NCBI RefSeq assembly: GCF_021272345.1
Contig: NZ_JAJSDQ010000004.1
Location: 124,001-188,000, forward strand
Source of the DNA: Ornithinimicrobium sediminis
GTDB taxonomy: Bacteria > Actinomycetota > Actinomycetes > Actinomycetales > Dermatophilaceae
DNA length: 64,000 nt
Direction of reading: 5' to 3'
The notes beneath the pieces were generated by a model that made no database searches, was not told the origin of the DNA, and worked only from the letters and a program-made list of their open reading frames with translations. The position numbers were made by a program, and so were the translations under genes. Below, piece by piece: positions 18,471 to 27,370 of this stretch; within the stretch, counting starts at the first letter, position 1; the number at the start of each line of letters is the position of its first letter.

Positions 18471-18492
18471 GTTCACGTCGGCGTCACCTGGG
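18471..18492 (+). promoter_or_regulatory. Candidate PhoP (PHO) box facing system-2 pstS
   Basis: On the plus strand, GTTCACGTCGG is followed directly by CGTCACCTGGG, two 11-base units with the TCAC core in the same register. The box sits about 80 bases upstream of the pstS start at 18571, a normal activator position. The second unit is weaker than the first. Confidence 0.6.
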
Positions 18493-18570
18493 AGGGCTTG
18501 TCTGTGACTGCTGGTCGCAGCGGCCGGCAGCGGAGCCTCAGTGCCCGCACCCCTGACGAAAGGAAGACTC

Positions 18571-19584
18571 GTGTCCCTTCGACACAAGACTCTTGCCGGC
18601 GCCTCCGCCGTGGCCCTCATGGCCGTGCTGGCTGCGTGCGGCAGCGACGACACCGACGACAGCGCCGCCGACAACGGCGGCGAGGCCGCCGCGGAGGAGG
18701 ACGCCGGCGGTGACGACATGGAGGGCGGCGCCCTCAGCGGCACCATCACCATCGACGGCTCCTCCACCGTCGCCCCGCTGAGCGAGCCGGCCGGCGAGCT
18801 CTTCATGGAGGAGAACCCCGACGTGCGCGTCTCGGTCGGCACCTCCGGCACCGGTGGCGGCTTCGAGAAGTTCTGCAACGGCGAGACCGACATCTCCAAC
18901 GCCTCGCGCGAGATCTCCGAGGAGGAGGTCGAGGCGTGCGGCGAGGCCGGCATCGAGTACGAGCAGGTCAACGTCGCCAACGACGGCATCGCGGTCGTGG
19001 TCAACCCGGAGAACGACTGGGCCGAGTGCCTCACCGTCGACGAGCTCTCGTCCGCCTGGACGCGCGACTCCTCGGTGGCCAACTGGTCGGAGATCAACCC
19101 CGACTTCCCCGACCAGGCGCTCACCCTCTACGGCCCGGGCAGCGACTCCGGCACCTTCGACTACTTCACCGAGGCCATCAACGGTGAGGAGGGCGTCATC
19201 CGCACCGACTACAACAACATCGGCGAGGACGACAACGCCGCCGTCACCGGCGTCTCCGGCGACGCGGGGGCCATGGCCTTCATCCCGCTCTCCTACGTGA
19301 TCGAGGCCGGCGACCAGGTCAAGGCCATCCAGGTCGAGAACGAGGCCGGCGAGTGCGTCGCCCCGGACAACGACACCGTGCAGGCCGGCGACTACAACCC
19401 GCTGGGTCGCCAGCTGTACATCTACCCCTCGGCCGACGCCCTGCAGCGCGAGGAGGTCGTGGCGTTCCTCGAGTTCTACATCGACAACGGCGACGCGATC
19501 GCCGAGGCCGCGACCTTCATCCCGCTGACGGACGAGCAGAAGGAAGAGTCGCTGGCCACGGTCGCCGAGCTGGCCGGCAACTGA
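18571..19584 (+). CDS. pstS: Phosphate-binding lipoprotein PstS (system 2)
   Basis: 337 residues. Signal peptide with lipobox VLAACGSDD, then an acidic linker rich in D, E and A typical of actinobacterial lipoproteins. The binding core has [41 protein letters not shown] split over several loops, and [17 protein letters not shown] (S-D-S-G-T phosphate loop). It resembles the PstS/SphX branch and differs markedly from the system-1 PstS. GTG at 18571 follows AAAGGAAG; an ATG-type reading 30 bases upstream would add residues before the signal peptide. First gene of the plus-strand pst operon. Confidence 0.93.
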   Translation: MSLRHKTLAGASAVALMAVLAACGSDDTDDSAADNGGEAAAEEDAGGDDMEGGALSGTITIDGSSTVAPLSEPAGELFMEENPDVRVSVGTSGTGGGFEKFCNGETDISNASREISEEEVEACGEAGIEYEQVNVANDGIAVVVNPENDWAECLTVDELSSAWTRDSSVANWSEINPDFPDQALTLYGPGSDSGTFDYFTEAINGEEGVIRTDYNNIGEDDNAAVTGVSGDAGAMAFIPLSYVIEAGDQVKAIQVENEAGECVAPDNDTVQAGDYNPLGRQLYIYPSADALQREEVVAFLEFYIDNGDAIAEAATFIPLTDEQKEESLATVAELAGN

Positions 19585-19628
19585 CCGACACCGATGCACC
19601 ATCCACCGCACGAGGACCGGGAGGGCAC

Positions 19629-20597
19629 ATGAGCACCGCAGCGCCCCCGACCGACCGCACCCGGCCGGACCAGATCGACCTGACCGCGAGCAGCCCGCGG
19701 TGGGGGGAGAAGGCCATCGTCGGCTGGCTCTTCCTCTGCGCGGCCTTCTCGGTCCTCGTGACGGTGGGCATCGTCTTCGCCCTCGTCGAGCCCACCCTGG
19801 AGTTCTTCAGCCGGGTCTCCCTCGGCGAGTTCTTCTCCTTCGACGAGTGGGCACCCACCTTCCAGCCGCCCGCGTTCGGTGTCGGCCGGATCGTGGCGGG
19901 CACGCTCAACGTCACCTTCTACGCGCTGCTCATCGCGCTCCCGGCCGGCCTGGGAGCAGCCATCTACCTGAGCGAGTACGCGAGCCCGCGTGCCAAGCGC
20001 ATCCTCAAGCCGGTCCTCGAGGTCCTCGAGGGGGTGCCGACCGTGGCCTACGGCTTCTTCGCGCTCACCTTCATCACCCCGATCATCCGGGAGCTGTGGC
20101 CGACCTTCCTGCCCGGCGCGCTGGGAGACCCACCCGGGATCTTCTCGGCCGCGTCCGCCGGTCTGGTGATGGGCATCATGATCATACCCACCGTGGCCTC
20201 GGTCTCCCAGGACGCCATGAGCGCCGTCCCGGCCTCGCTGCGGGAGGCGGCCTACGGCATCGGCAGCACCCGGATGCAGGTCGCCACCAAGGTGGTCGTG
20301 CCCGCCGCGCTCTCCGGCATCGTGGCCTCGTTCATCCTCGGCATCTCGCGCGCGGTCGGCGAGACGATGATCGTGCTCATCGCCGCCGGTGCCACCCCCA
20401 ACCTGACCCTGCTGCCCAACGAGTCGGTGCTCACCATGACGGCCTTCATCGCCCAGGCCTCCACCGGTGACATCGCCACCGGCACCATCACCTACTACAC
20501 GGTCTTCGCGGTCGGCTCGCTGCTCTTCGTCAGCACGCTCGTGCTCAACATGATCAGCATCGCGCTGGTCCGCAGGTACCGGGAGGCCTACGAATGA
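19629..20597 (+). CDS. pstC: Phosphate ABC transporter permease PstC (system 2)
   Basis: 322 residues with six membrane segments. GLGAAIYLSEYASPRAKRILKP and LEGVPTVAYGFFALTFITP are typical of the PstC subfamily paired with SphX-type binding proteins, and the coupling loop is REAAYGIGSTRMQVATKVVVP followed by ISRAVGETMIVLIA. ATG at 19629 lies behind GGGAGGGC. Its stop overlaps the pstA start by ATGA, which couples translation. Confidence 0.93.
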   Translation: MSTAAPPTDRTRPDQIDLTASSPRWGEKAIVGWLFLCAAFSVLVTVGIVFALVEPTLEFFSRVSLGEFFSFDEWAPTFQPPAFGVGRIVAGTLNVTFYALLIALPAGLGAAIYLSEYASPRAKRILKPVLEVLEGVPTVAYGFFALTFITPIIRELWPTFLPGALGDPPGIFSAASAGLVMGIMIIPTVASVSQDAMSAVPASLREAAYGIGSTRMQVATKVVVPAALSGIVASFILGISRAVGETMIVLIAAGATPNLTLLPNESVLTMTAFIAQASTGDIATGTITYYTVFAVGSLLFVSTLVLNMISIALVRRYREAYE

Positions 20598-21520
20598 CCT
20601 CACGCCGCAACCAGATCGCGACCCAGGCGGCTCGTGACGTGACGCTCGCCCAGCTCGACGGCAGCAACCGTGGTGGGCAGTGGAAGGGCGCCGTGTTCAA
20701 GGCGGTGCTCGTCCTCTGCATCACCGTGGCCATCGTGACCCTCGTCGCCGTGGTCCTCCAGGCCTTCTTCACCGGCCTGCCCCGGCTGGACATGAACCTC
20801 ATCCGCAACATGCCCTCCTCGATCGACCGCAGCACCTCCGGGATGCAGTCGGCCATCTGGGGCACGGTCCGCCTCATGGTCGGAGTGGCTGTCACCGTGG
20901 TGCCGCTGGGGGTGAGCGCCGCGATCTACCTCGAGGAGTTCGCCGACCGGACCAAGTGGTACGTCCGGCTCATCGAGCTCAACATCCAGAACCTGGCCGC
21001 GGTGCCCTCCATCGTCTTCGGCATCCTGGGCCTGGCCTTCATCGTCCGCGGACCGCTCGACCTCGGCTTCGTCGTGTATGCCGGGTCGCTCACGCTGTCG
21101 CTGCTGGTGCTGCCCACGATCATCCTGACGACCCGCGAGGCGATCCGCTCGGTGCCCGGCTCCATCCGCGAGGCCTCGATGGCGCTGGGTGCCACGAAGT
21201 GGAAGACCATCTGGAAGCAGGTGCTGCCCTCGTCGGTGCCCGGCATCATGACCGGCACCATCCTGGCCCTGTCCCGCGCCATCGGTGAGACGGCGCCGCT
21301 GCTGCTGGTGGGCGCCACGGTCTTCGTCACCTACAACCCCGACGGCTTCTTCGAGGGCGCCTTCACCTCCCTGCCCACCCAGATCTTCGCCTGGGCGACC
21401 CGCCCTCAGGAGGAGTTCCGCATCCTGGCGGCCGCCGGGATCATCGTCCTGATGGGCGTGCTCATCGTGATGAACTCGCTCGCCATCTGGATCCGCAACA
21501 AGTTCACCCGGACCTGGTGA
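20594..21520 (+). CDS. pstA: Phosphate ABC transporter permease PstA (system 2)
   Basis: 308 residues, a normal PstA length, without the long N-terminal extension of the system-1 PstA. The core contains [20 protein letters not shown] and [21 protein letters not shown], and [21 protein letters not shown] is the family loop. It overlaps pstC by ATGA upstream and pstB by GTGA downstream, so three subunits are translated in series. Confidence 0.93.
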   Translation: MTSRRNQIATQAARDVTLAQLDGSNRGGQWKGAVFKAVLVLCITVAIVTLVAVVLQAFFTGLPRLDMNLIRNMPSSIDRSTSGMQSAIWGTVRLMVGVAVTVVPLGVSAAIYLEEFADRTKWYVRLIELNIQNLAAVPSIVFGILGLAFIVRGPLDLGFVVYAGSLTLSLLVLPTIILTTREAIRSVPGSIREASMALGATKWKTIWKQVLPSSVPGIMTGTILALSRAIGETAPLLLVGATVFVTYNPDGFFEGAFTSLPTQIFAWATRPQEEFRILAAAGIIVLMGVLIVMNSLAIWIRNKFTRTW

Positions 21521-22392
21521 GCGCCGTGACCACCCCCGACCCGCAGGGAGACATCGTGTCCACACCCTCCACCACCCATGCCGACCCGCGCTCGGGCCTG
21601 CCGGACGCCCCCTCCGGGGTCATGGAGACCGTGGGCCTGAACGTCTACTACGGCGGCTTCCACGCCGTCCACGACGTCGACCTGGCCTTCGGGAGGAACG
21701 AGATCACCGCGCTGATCGGCCCGTCGGGGTGCGGCAAGAGCACGGTGCTGCGCTGCCTCAACCGGATGAACGACCTCATCCCCGCGGCCCGGGTCGAAGG
21801 CTCGGTCAACTACCACGGCATCGACATCTACGGCCCCAAGGTCGACCCGATCGAGGTGCGCCGGCGCATCGGCATGGTCTTCCAGAAGCCCAACCCCTTC
21901 CCGAAGTCGATCTACGACAACATCGCCTACGGCCCGCGCGTGATCGGCATGCAGGTCGACAACATGGACGACCACGTCGAGCGGTGCCTGCGCCAGGCGG
22001 CGCTGTGGGACGAGGTGAAGGACAAGCTCAAGGAGTCGGGCTACAGCCTCTCCGGCGGCCAGCAGCAGCGCCTGTGCATCGCGCGGACCATCGCGACCGC
22101 GCCCGACGTCATCCTGATGGACGAGCCGTGCTCGGCCCTGGACCCGATCGCCACCAGTGCGATCGAGGACCTGATGACCGACCTGCGGGAGGACTACACG
22201 ATCATCATCGTCACCCACAACATGCAGCAGGCGGCCCGGGTCTCGGACCGCACGGCGTTCTTCACCGCCCGTCCGGACGAGACGACGGGCAACCGCACCG
22301 GCCTGCTCGTGGAGTACGACAAGACCTCGCAGATCTTCGAGAACCCCAGGGACCAGCGCACCGAGGACTACATCTCGGGCCGGTTCGGCTGA
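21517..22392 (+). CDS. pstB: Phosphate ABC transporter ATPase PstB (system 2)
   Basis: 291 residues, about 30 longer than system-1 PstB because of an N-terminal leader. Walker [10 protein letters not shown], signature [18 protein letters not shown], Walker [14 protein letters not shown]-loop [15 protein letters not shown] and the ending [10 protein letters not shown] are intact. GTG at 21517 overlaps the pstA stop. A GTG at about 21556 ([10 protein letters not shown]) could be an alternative start giving a normal length. It is followed immediately, with no gap, by a winged-helix regulator. Confidence 0.95.
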   Translation: MSAVTTPDPQGDIVSTPSTTHADPRSGLPDAPSGVMETVGLNVYYGGFHAVHDVDLAFGRNEITALIGPSGCGKSTVLRCLNRMNDLIPAARVEGSVNYHGIDIYGPKVDPIEVRRRIGMVFQKPNPFPKSIYDNIAYGPRVIGMQVDNMDDHVERCLRQAALWDEVKDKLKESGYSLSGGQQQRLCIARTIATAPDVILMDEPCSALDPIATSAIEDLMTDLREDYTIIIVTHNMQQAARVSDRTAFFTARPDETTGNRTGLLVEYDKTSQIFENPRDQRTEDYISGRFG

Positions 22393-23112
22393 GTGGTCGC
22401 CGTGGGAGGCCTGACGCTGCCGGAGGCGGCCTGGCCGTTGCGCGTGCTCATGGTGGAGTCACCGAGCCTGCCCGCGGGGTCGGTCCAGGTGCGGGTGCAC
22501 GCGCGTGACCTCGAGGTCTGGTCGGTGCCGGACGTGTATGCCGCGCTGCTCGCCCTCGGGGACGACACCCCCGCGGCTGTGGTGCTGCCGACCGACCTCG
22601 TCGGCGCCGACCCGGCCCAGGTCACCGCGAGCATCCTGGCCCGGCACGACCTGTCGGTGCTGGTGGCCCTGGCACCCGAGGAGGGCGCGGCCGACATCGC
22701 CGGCCGCGCGGTCGAGGCGGGCTGCGCCGGCCTGGTGCCCATCCCCCTGGAGGAGTCGCACCTGTGCGCGGCGGTGTCGCGGGCGGCTCGCCTGGAGCGG
22801 GGCGGGCCCGGGGACCGCCTCCTCGTCGGCGGGGTGGTCATCGACCTGGCGGGGCTCACCGTCACCGGTGAGGACGGCACCCGCGTCCAGCTGTCGGGGA
22901 TGCAGTTCACCTGTCTCTACCTGCTCGCGCGAGCGTGGCCGCAGCCCGTCCGGCTCGACCAGCTGGCCACCCAGCTCGGGCTGGCCGGTGACCACGGCGA
23001 CGAGCGGGCCAGGCGGCTGGTGGCCCGGCTGCGGCACCACGTCGCTCCGGCGGCCGGTGGGCGGGACCTCGTCGAGAACGTCCGCGGCGTCGGCTACCGC
23101 CTGCGGGGATGA
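22393..23112 (+). CDS. Winged-helix regulator with degenerate receiver domain
   Basis: 239 residues. The C-terminal 90 residues look like an OmpR/PhoB winged helix (LSGMQFTCLYLLARAWPQPVRLDQLATQLG ... RRLVARLRHHVAPAA ... LVENVRGVGYRLRG). The N-terminal part has the size and strand order of a receiver (LRVLMVESPS; AAVVLPTDLVGADP; LSVLVALAPEEG), but the acidic pocket and phospho-aspartate position are not preserved. It follows the pstB stop directly (TGAGTG) and is probably in the same transcript, so a link to phosphate control is inferred. No sensor kinase is nearby. I cannot assign a named family. Confidence 0.7.
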   Translation: MVAVGGLTLPEAAWPLRVLMVESPSLPAGSVQVRVHARDLEVWSVPDVYAALLALGDDTPAAVVLPTDLVGADPAQVTASILARHDLSVLVALAPEEGAADIAGRAVEAGCAGLVPIPLEESHLCAAVSRAARLERGGPGDRLLVGGVVIDLAGLTVTGEDGTRVQLSGMQFTCLYLLARAWPQPVRLDQLATQLGLAGDHGDERARRLVARLRHHVAPAAGGRDLVENVRGVGYRLRG

Positions 23113-23113
23113 A

Positions 23114-23222
23114 CACGTGCCGGGCCGGGAGCGCCTCTCGGCGCGAGGCCGCTCGTAGCGGCGAAATATGGAGCCCGGGGCTTCCGCGGCCCGGCACGTG
23201 CGACCCAGGATAACCCGGGCTC
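23114..23222. repeat. Nested inverted repeats between convergent genes
   Basis: CACGTGCCGGGCC at 23114-23126 is matched exactly by its reverse complement at 23188-23200. Overlapping this, GAGCCCGGG at 23171-23179 pairs with CCCGGGCTC at 23214-23222. Between them an imperfect hairpin (GAGCGCCTC...GAGGCCGCTC, about 23129-23157) is possible. The set fills the gap between a plus-strand regulator and a minus-strand gene, so a bidirectional terminator is the simplest reading. The two outer pairings partly compete. Confidence 0.6.
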
Positions 23223-23835
23223 ACACCAGGGCCCCACTCCTCCACAGGCGGGCGCAGGCCTGCAGGTCCTCGGCGGTGGACTGCATCCGTGCCCCCTGCT
23301 GCACCTGCTCGCGCGGCACCTCCCCGGCCGCCCCCGGGTCCGCGAGCCCGACCGCCACCACGTGACAGAAGGCCGCTGCGCGCTCCAGCGCGACCGCCAG
23401 GTCGCCGTCGAAGACCCCCTGCAGGATGCGGCGGGTCAGCTCCACCAGGTCGTCGGGGCTGGGCGGCTCGGCGACCCCGGCGATGACCCGGTAGACGTCG
23501 GCGTGCGTGGCACCGGCGGAGAAGGCCCTCCCCACCTCCTGAGGGCTGCGCCGCGCCCACTCGTGCAGCAGGTAGAGCCTCCACAGCGCGCCCGGCAGTG
23601 AGCGGGCCGGGCGCCCGGACCACATCTCGGCGACCGTCGACAGCCCGACCTCGTCGACGAGCCGGACCAGACGGTCGGTCAGCTGCGGGTCGTCACCGGC
23701 CCGCCCACGGCCGACGACGGCCGCAGCGGTGCGGTGCGCCGCCTCGACGATCTCCATCGGGTCCGAGTCCGACGTCGCCCCCTGCAGCTGTGCGGGGTCG
23801 GTGAGCACGGGCCTCTGGTGCTTGGTCACCCCCAC
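23221..23835 (-). CDS. Conserved actinobacterial hypothetical protein
   Basis: 204 residues, soluble, largely helical by composition, rich in arginine and alanine (SLPGALWRLYLLHEWARRSP; VYRVIAGVAEPPSPDDLVELTRRILQGVF; LERAAAFCHVVAVGL). No motif I can name; the style is like conserved small proteins found across actinobacteria. GTG at 23835 is the longest start, with another GTG six bases downstream. It is divergent from the CWB2 protein gene and convergent with the winged-helix regulator. Confidence 0.6.
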   Translation of the reverse strand: MGVTKHQRPVLTDPAQLQGATSDSDPMEIVEAAHRTAAAVVGRGRAGDDPQLTDRLVRLVDEVGLSTVAEMWSGRPARSLPGALWRLYLLHEWARRSPQEVGRAFSAGATHADVYRVIAGVAEPPSPDDLVELTRRILQGVFDGDLAVALERAAAFCHVVAVGLADPGAAGEVPREQVQQGARMQSTAEDLQACARLWRSGALV

Positions 23836-23968
23836 ACGCTACTTTGCGTATCACCACGCGTCCCGCGGCCTCTGCCACACCGGATCGTCCTGTGAGAGAC
23901 CACGGAACGAGCCACCCCGCCCGGGAGGGACCTCCTCCCGGTTCATCGAGGGAACAGAGGAGCACACC

Positions 23969-25384
23969 ATGTCACTGCCACAGAGACACCGTCGCCGAGG
24001 GGTCGCCGTCATCGCGGCACTCGGGGTCACCGGGCTCGTCGCCGCGCCGGCCCTGGCCGCCGACGTCGAGGACGTCGAGATCGTGGGCCAGCAGTTCATC
24101 AACGAGGACTGCGCCCGCAACGAGTACATCGTCACCGGCACCTACACCGGCGACACCGACGACGGCGGAGGGTTCGACGACGTCAAGGTCAACGTCTGGG
24201 ACGACGGCATCCTGAAGGACTCCCGCACCTTCGAGGTGCCGGTCGGCAGCACCGTGGAGGTGTCCAGCTTCCTCACCTTCACCGGCCTCTTCGGCACCGG
24301 CGCCCCGGGCGTCGGCATCGTGATCGAGGACATCGACGCCGGGGGCAGCACGGTCAGCGTCCTGTTCAGCCAGGACCCCTTCTTCCCGGAGGACGTCGAC
24401 GGCTTCTGCGAGGTCGGTGTCGAGCGCATCGGCGGGGCCGACCGCATCGAGACGGCAGCACTCCTGGCTCAGCGCTTCATCGCGGCGGACTCGGTGGTCG
24501 TCGCGACGTCCACCGAGTTCCCGGACGCGCTGTCGGCCACCCCGCTGGCCGACCAGGTGGCCGGTCCGCTCCTGCTCACCCGGCCCGGTGCTCTGCCGGC
24601 CGACACGGCCGCCGAGATGACGCGGCTGAGCCCGACCCAGGTCTACGTGGTCGGTGGCACCACGGCGGTCTCCACCGACGTCGTCGACGAGATCGAGGCG
24701 CTGGTCCCGGGAGCGACGGTCACCCGCATCGGCGGGGACAACCGCTACGAGACCTCGGCGATGCTGGCGAGCATGATCGTCCAGGACAGCAGCGAGGAGG
24801 CCTTCCTCGCCAGTGGTGAGAACTTCCCGGACGCGCTGGTGCTCAGTGCGCTCGCGGCCCGCAACAACGCACCGCTGCTGCTGACCCGAGGGGCGTCGCT
24901 GTCCGGCCCGACCGCCGCCGCCCTGGCGACGTTCGACTACGACGACCTCCACGCCGCCGGGGGCACCGACGTGCTCGCCGACAGCACGGTGGCCGCAGCC
25001 GCGGCCATCGGCGGGGCCACGTCCACGCGCTACGCCGGTGACGACCGCTACGAGACCGCGGCGGAGGTGCTCCAGGAGTTCGAGCCGGAGGGTGACGTCT
25101 ACGTCGCGACCGGTGAGCAGTTCCCCGACGCGCTGACAGCCGTCCCGGTCGCCGGGCGCACCGACGCCGGCATCGCGCTGTCGCGGCCCGCCATGGTGCC
25201 GGCCTCGGTCATGACCGAGATCGAGCGGCTCGTGCAGGGGTCCAGCTCCCCGCAGATCACGGTGGTCGGTGGTGAGACCGCGCTGAGCGCCGACGTCTTC
25301 GCACAGCTGGAGGCGATCTTCGACACGACCTCGTTCACGACGGAGGCGCCGCAGACCGACAGCAACCTGCCCGCCGAGGACTGA
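23969..25384 (+). CDS. Secreted protein with cell wall binding repeat 2 (CWB2) domains
   Basis: 471 residues. A signal peptide (RRRGVAVIAALGVTGLVAAPALAA, cleavage after about residue 30) is followed by a ~130-residue beta-rich segment I do not recognise, ending in DGFCEVGVERIGG. Three CWB2 units follow, each opening with a GxDRxETA-type strand (ERIGGADRIETAALL; TRIGGDNRYETSAML; TRYAGDDRYETAAEVL) and containing FPDALxxxPLA-type loops. CWB2 proteins bind teichoic-type polymers non-covalently at the cell surface. GAGGAG lies 7 bases upstream of the ATG. A strong hairpin follows the stop. A second, larger CWB2 protein is at 45824-47905. Confidence 0.88.
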   Translation: MSLPQRHRRRGVAVIAALGVTGLVAAPALAADVEDVEIVGQQFINEDCARNEYIVTGTYTGDTDDGGGFDDVKVNVWDDGILKDSRTFEVPVGSTVEVSSFLTFTGLFGTGAPGVGIVIEDIDAGGSTVSVLFSQDPFFPEDVDGFCEVGVERIGGADRIETAALLAQRFIAADSVVVATSTEFPDALSATPLADQVAGPLLLTRPGALPADTAAEMTRLSPTQVYVVGGTTAVSTDVVDEIEALVPGATVTRIGGDNRYETSAMLASMIVQDSSEEAFLASGENFPDALVLSALAARNNAPLLLTRGASLSGPTAAALATFDYDDLHAAGGTDVLADSTVAAAAAIGGATSTRYAGDDRYETAAEVLQEFEPEGDVYVATGEQFPDALTAVPVAGRTDAGIALSRPAMVPASVMTEIERLVQGSSSPQITVVGGETALSADVFAQLEAIFDTTSFTTEAPQTDSNLPAED

Positions 25385-25398
25385 GCTGACGCACGCAC

Positions 25399-25433
25399 CC
25401 CGGGGCCCCGTCGAGCCACGACGGGGCCCCGGG
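25399..25433 (+). terminator. Terminator hairpin after the CWB2 gene
   Basis: A perfect 15-bp stem, CCCGGGGCCCCGTCG paired with CGACGGGGCCCCGGG, around a 5-base loop (AGCCA), 15 bases after the stop. No T tract follows, as is usual in this GC-rich group. Confidence 0.85.
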
Positions 25434-25612
25434 CTGTGTGCCCTGCGGTGCTCGGAACCCGGCAGCCGTCGTGCCGGACTTCCCTGTGAGCCAGGTCACA
25501 ACATCACGGTGTATCACCGCCGCCCGGTCGCGCTCCTGTGCCGTGACGAAGGGCGGGAGGCCCCGGGACGCCGCGCAGGGGGCGGGGGCCCGGGGCCTGT
25601 CGGGGCCGGCGC

Positions 25613-27370
25613 TCAGGTGCCGAGGACCGCCACGTCGTGTGCGTCGAGAGCGACCTCGTCGGCCGAGACCTGCGCCTGCCCCCATGCGGCCAGCACCTGC
25701 CGGCCGGCGACGCGCTCGGGCAGCCGCACGGTCCGGGGCTCCGCCGCCAGGTTGGCGACCACGGTGACCCCGCCGCGGCCGACGAGCAGGACCCCGGACT
25801 CCTCGTCGCGCTCCGCCCAGCCCTGCCCGAGCGGGGTGTCGCGCAGCGCCGGCAGCTCACGCCGCAGGCGCAGGAGCGTGCGGTACCACTGCAGCATCCG
25901 GGCGTGGCCAGGTCGTGACGGCTCGGACCAGTCGAGGGTCGAGGCCTCCACGGTGCTCAGCGCCTGCGGGTCCGGCACCGCGTCGGACCAGCCGTGCTTG
26001 GCGAACTCGCGCGCGCGGCCCTCCCGGACCGACTCGGCCAGCCACTCCTCCTCGTGGGAGGTGAAGAACTGCCACGGCGTGCCGGCCGCCCACTCCTCCC
26101 CCATGAAGAGCATCGGCGTGTAGGGCGAGGTCAGCAGCAGGGCCCCCCCGACGGCCGCCAGGCCGGGGGTCGTGAGGTGGCACAGCCGCTCACCGACAGC
26201 ACGGTTGCCGACCTGGTCGTGAGTCTGCAGCGAGGCCACGAAACGCCAGCCCGGCGTGATGTCGGGGTGCACGACCGCCCCGTGCGTGCGCCCGCGGAAG
26301 GAGGAGTAGGTGCCGTCGTGGAAGAACGGGGTGGTCGCGAGCACCTTGGGCAGGGCCTCAGGCACGGCGAAGTCGGCGTAGTAGCCCTGGGCCTCACCGG
26401 TGAGCGCCCCATGCAGCGCGTGGTGCACGTCGTCGACCCACTGGCCGTGCAGCCCCAGACCGCCGGTCCCGCCCGGCCCGCGCGGCGCCACCGTGCTCGG
26501 GTCGTTGCGGTCGGACTCGGCGACGAGATGGCGGGGCACCCCGGTCTCCGCGGCGACCCCGTCCGCCATCGCCGCGAGCTCCTCGAGCAGCGGCACCGCA
26601 CGGTGGTCGTGCAGCTCGTGCACGGCGTCCAGGCGCAGCCCGTCGAGGTGGAAGTCGGCCAGCCACATGCGGGCGTTGTCCAGCACGTAGCGCCGCACCT
26701 CGTCACTGCCGGCGTCGTCCAGGTTGACCGCCTTGCCCCACGGTGTGTGGTGCTTGGCGGTGAAGTAGGGCCCGAAGGTCGCCAGGTAGTTGCCGCTGGG
26801 GCCGAAGTGGTTGTAGACGACGTCGAGCCACACCGCGAGGCCGCGCGCGTGGCAGGCGTCGACGAAGCGGGCGAAGGCCTGCGGGCCTCCGTAGGCCGCG
26901 TGCACGGCATACAGGCTGACCCCGTCGTAGCCCCACCCGTGGTCGCCGGGGAAGGCCGCCACCGGCATCACCTCGACCACCGTGACCCCCAGGTCGACGA
27001 GGTGGTCGAGCCGCTGGACGGCGCTGTCGAAGGTGCGCCCGGGGGTGAAGGTGCCGACGTGCATCTCGTAGACGACGGCCTCGGGCATCGACACTCCCGT
27101 CCAGCCGCCGTCGGTCCAGACGAAGGCCGCCGTGTCGACCAGCTCGGACGCGGCGTGCACGCCGTCGGGCTGGCTGGGCGAACGCGGGTCGGGGCGGGGC
27201 TCGCCACCGTCGACGGAGAAGGCGTAGCGCCCGTCGCCCCGCTCGGCCGCGACGCGCCACCAGCCGTCGTCGGAGCGCTCCATGGCGTGTGCCGTGGGCT
27301 CGCCCGCGCCGACGAGCACGCTCAGGCTGTCGGCCTCGGGGGCCCAGACCTCGTAGGTGTGAGTGCTCAC
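25613..27370 (-). CDS. treZ: Malto-oligosyltrehalose trehalohydrolase TreZ
   Basis: 585 residues. An N-terminal CBM48-like beta domain (THTYEVWAPEADSLSVLV) precedes the GH13 barrel. Conserved regions: VVYNHFGPSGNYL, LDGLRLDAVHELHD with the nucleophile aspartate, HLVAESDRND with the acid glutamate, and ASLQTHDQVGNRAVG with the third catalytic acid. It releases trehalose from maltooligosyl-trehalose made by TreY. GTG at 27370 overlaps the treY stop, so the two are coupled. A 180-base gap separates it from the terminator after the CWB2 gene. Confidence 0.95.
   Translation of the reverse strand: MSTHTYEVWAPEADSLSVLVGAGEPTAHAMERSDDGWWRVAAERGDGRYAFSVDGGEPRPDPRSPSQPDGVHAASELVDTAAFVWTDGGWTGVSMPEAVVYEMHVGTFTPGRTFDSAVQRLDHLVDLGVTVVEVMPVAAFPGDHGWGYDGVSLYAVHAAYGGPQAFARFVDACHARGLAVWLDVVYNHFGPSGNYLATFGPYFTAKHHTPWGKAVNLDDAGSDEVRRYVLDNARMWLADFHLDGLRLDAVHELHDHRAVPLLEELAAMADGVAAETGVPRHLVAESDRNDPSTVAPRGPGGTGGLGLHGQWVDDVHHALHGALTGEAQGYYADFAVPEALPKVLATTPFFHDGTYSSFRGRTHGAVVHPDITPGWRFVASLQTHDQVGNRAVGERLCHLTTPGLAAVGGALLLTSPYTPMLFMGEEWAAGTPWQFFTSHEEEWLAESVREGRAREFAKHGWSDAVPDPQALSTVEASTLDWSEPSRPGHARMLQWYRTLLRLRRELPALRDTPLGQGWAERDEESGVLLVGRGGVTVVANLAAEPRTVRLPERVAGRQVLAAWGQAQVSADEVALDAHDVAVLGT

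Larger units (their letters stand above)
18242..18570. promoter_or_regulatory. Divergent promoter region between the two pst operons
   Basis: A 329-base gene-free stretch from which both pst operons are transcribed outward. It contains two candidate PhoP boxes (separate entries), each nearer the operon it faces, and an inverted repeat GTCATTCA (18325-18332) with TGAATGAC (18346-18353), 13 bases apart, that overlaps the first box. Core promoter hexamers cannot be assigned with confidence. AAAGGAAG at about 18559 is the ribosome binding site of the plus-strand pstS. Phosphate-starvation control by PhoR-PhoP is inferred from the repeats. Confidence 0.7.
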
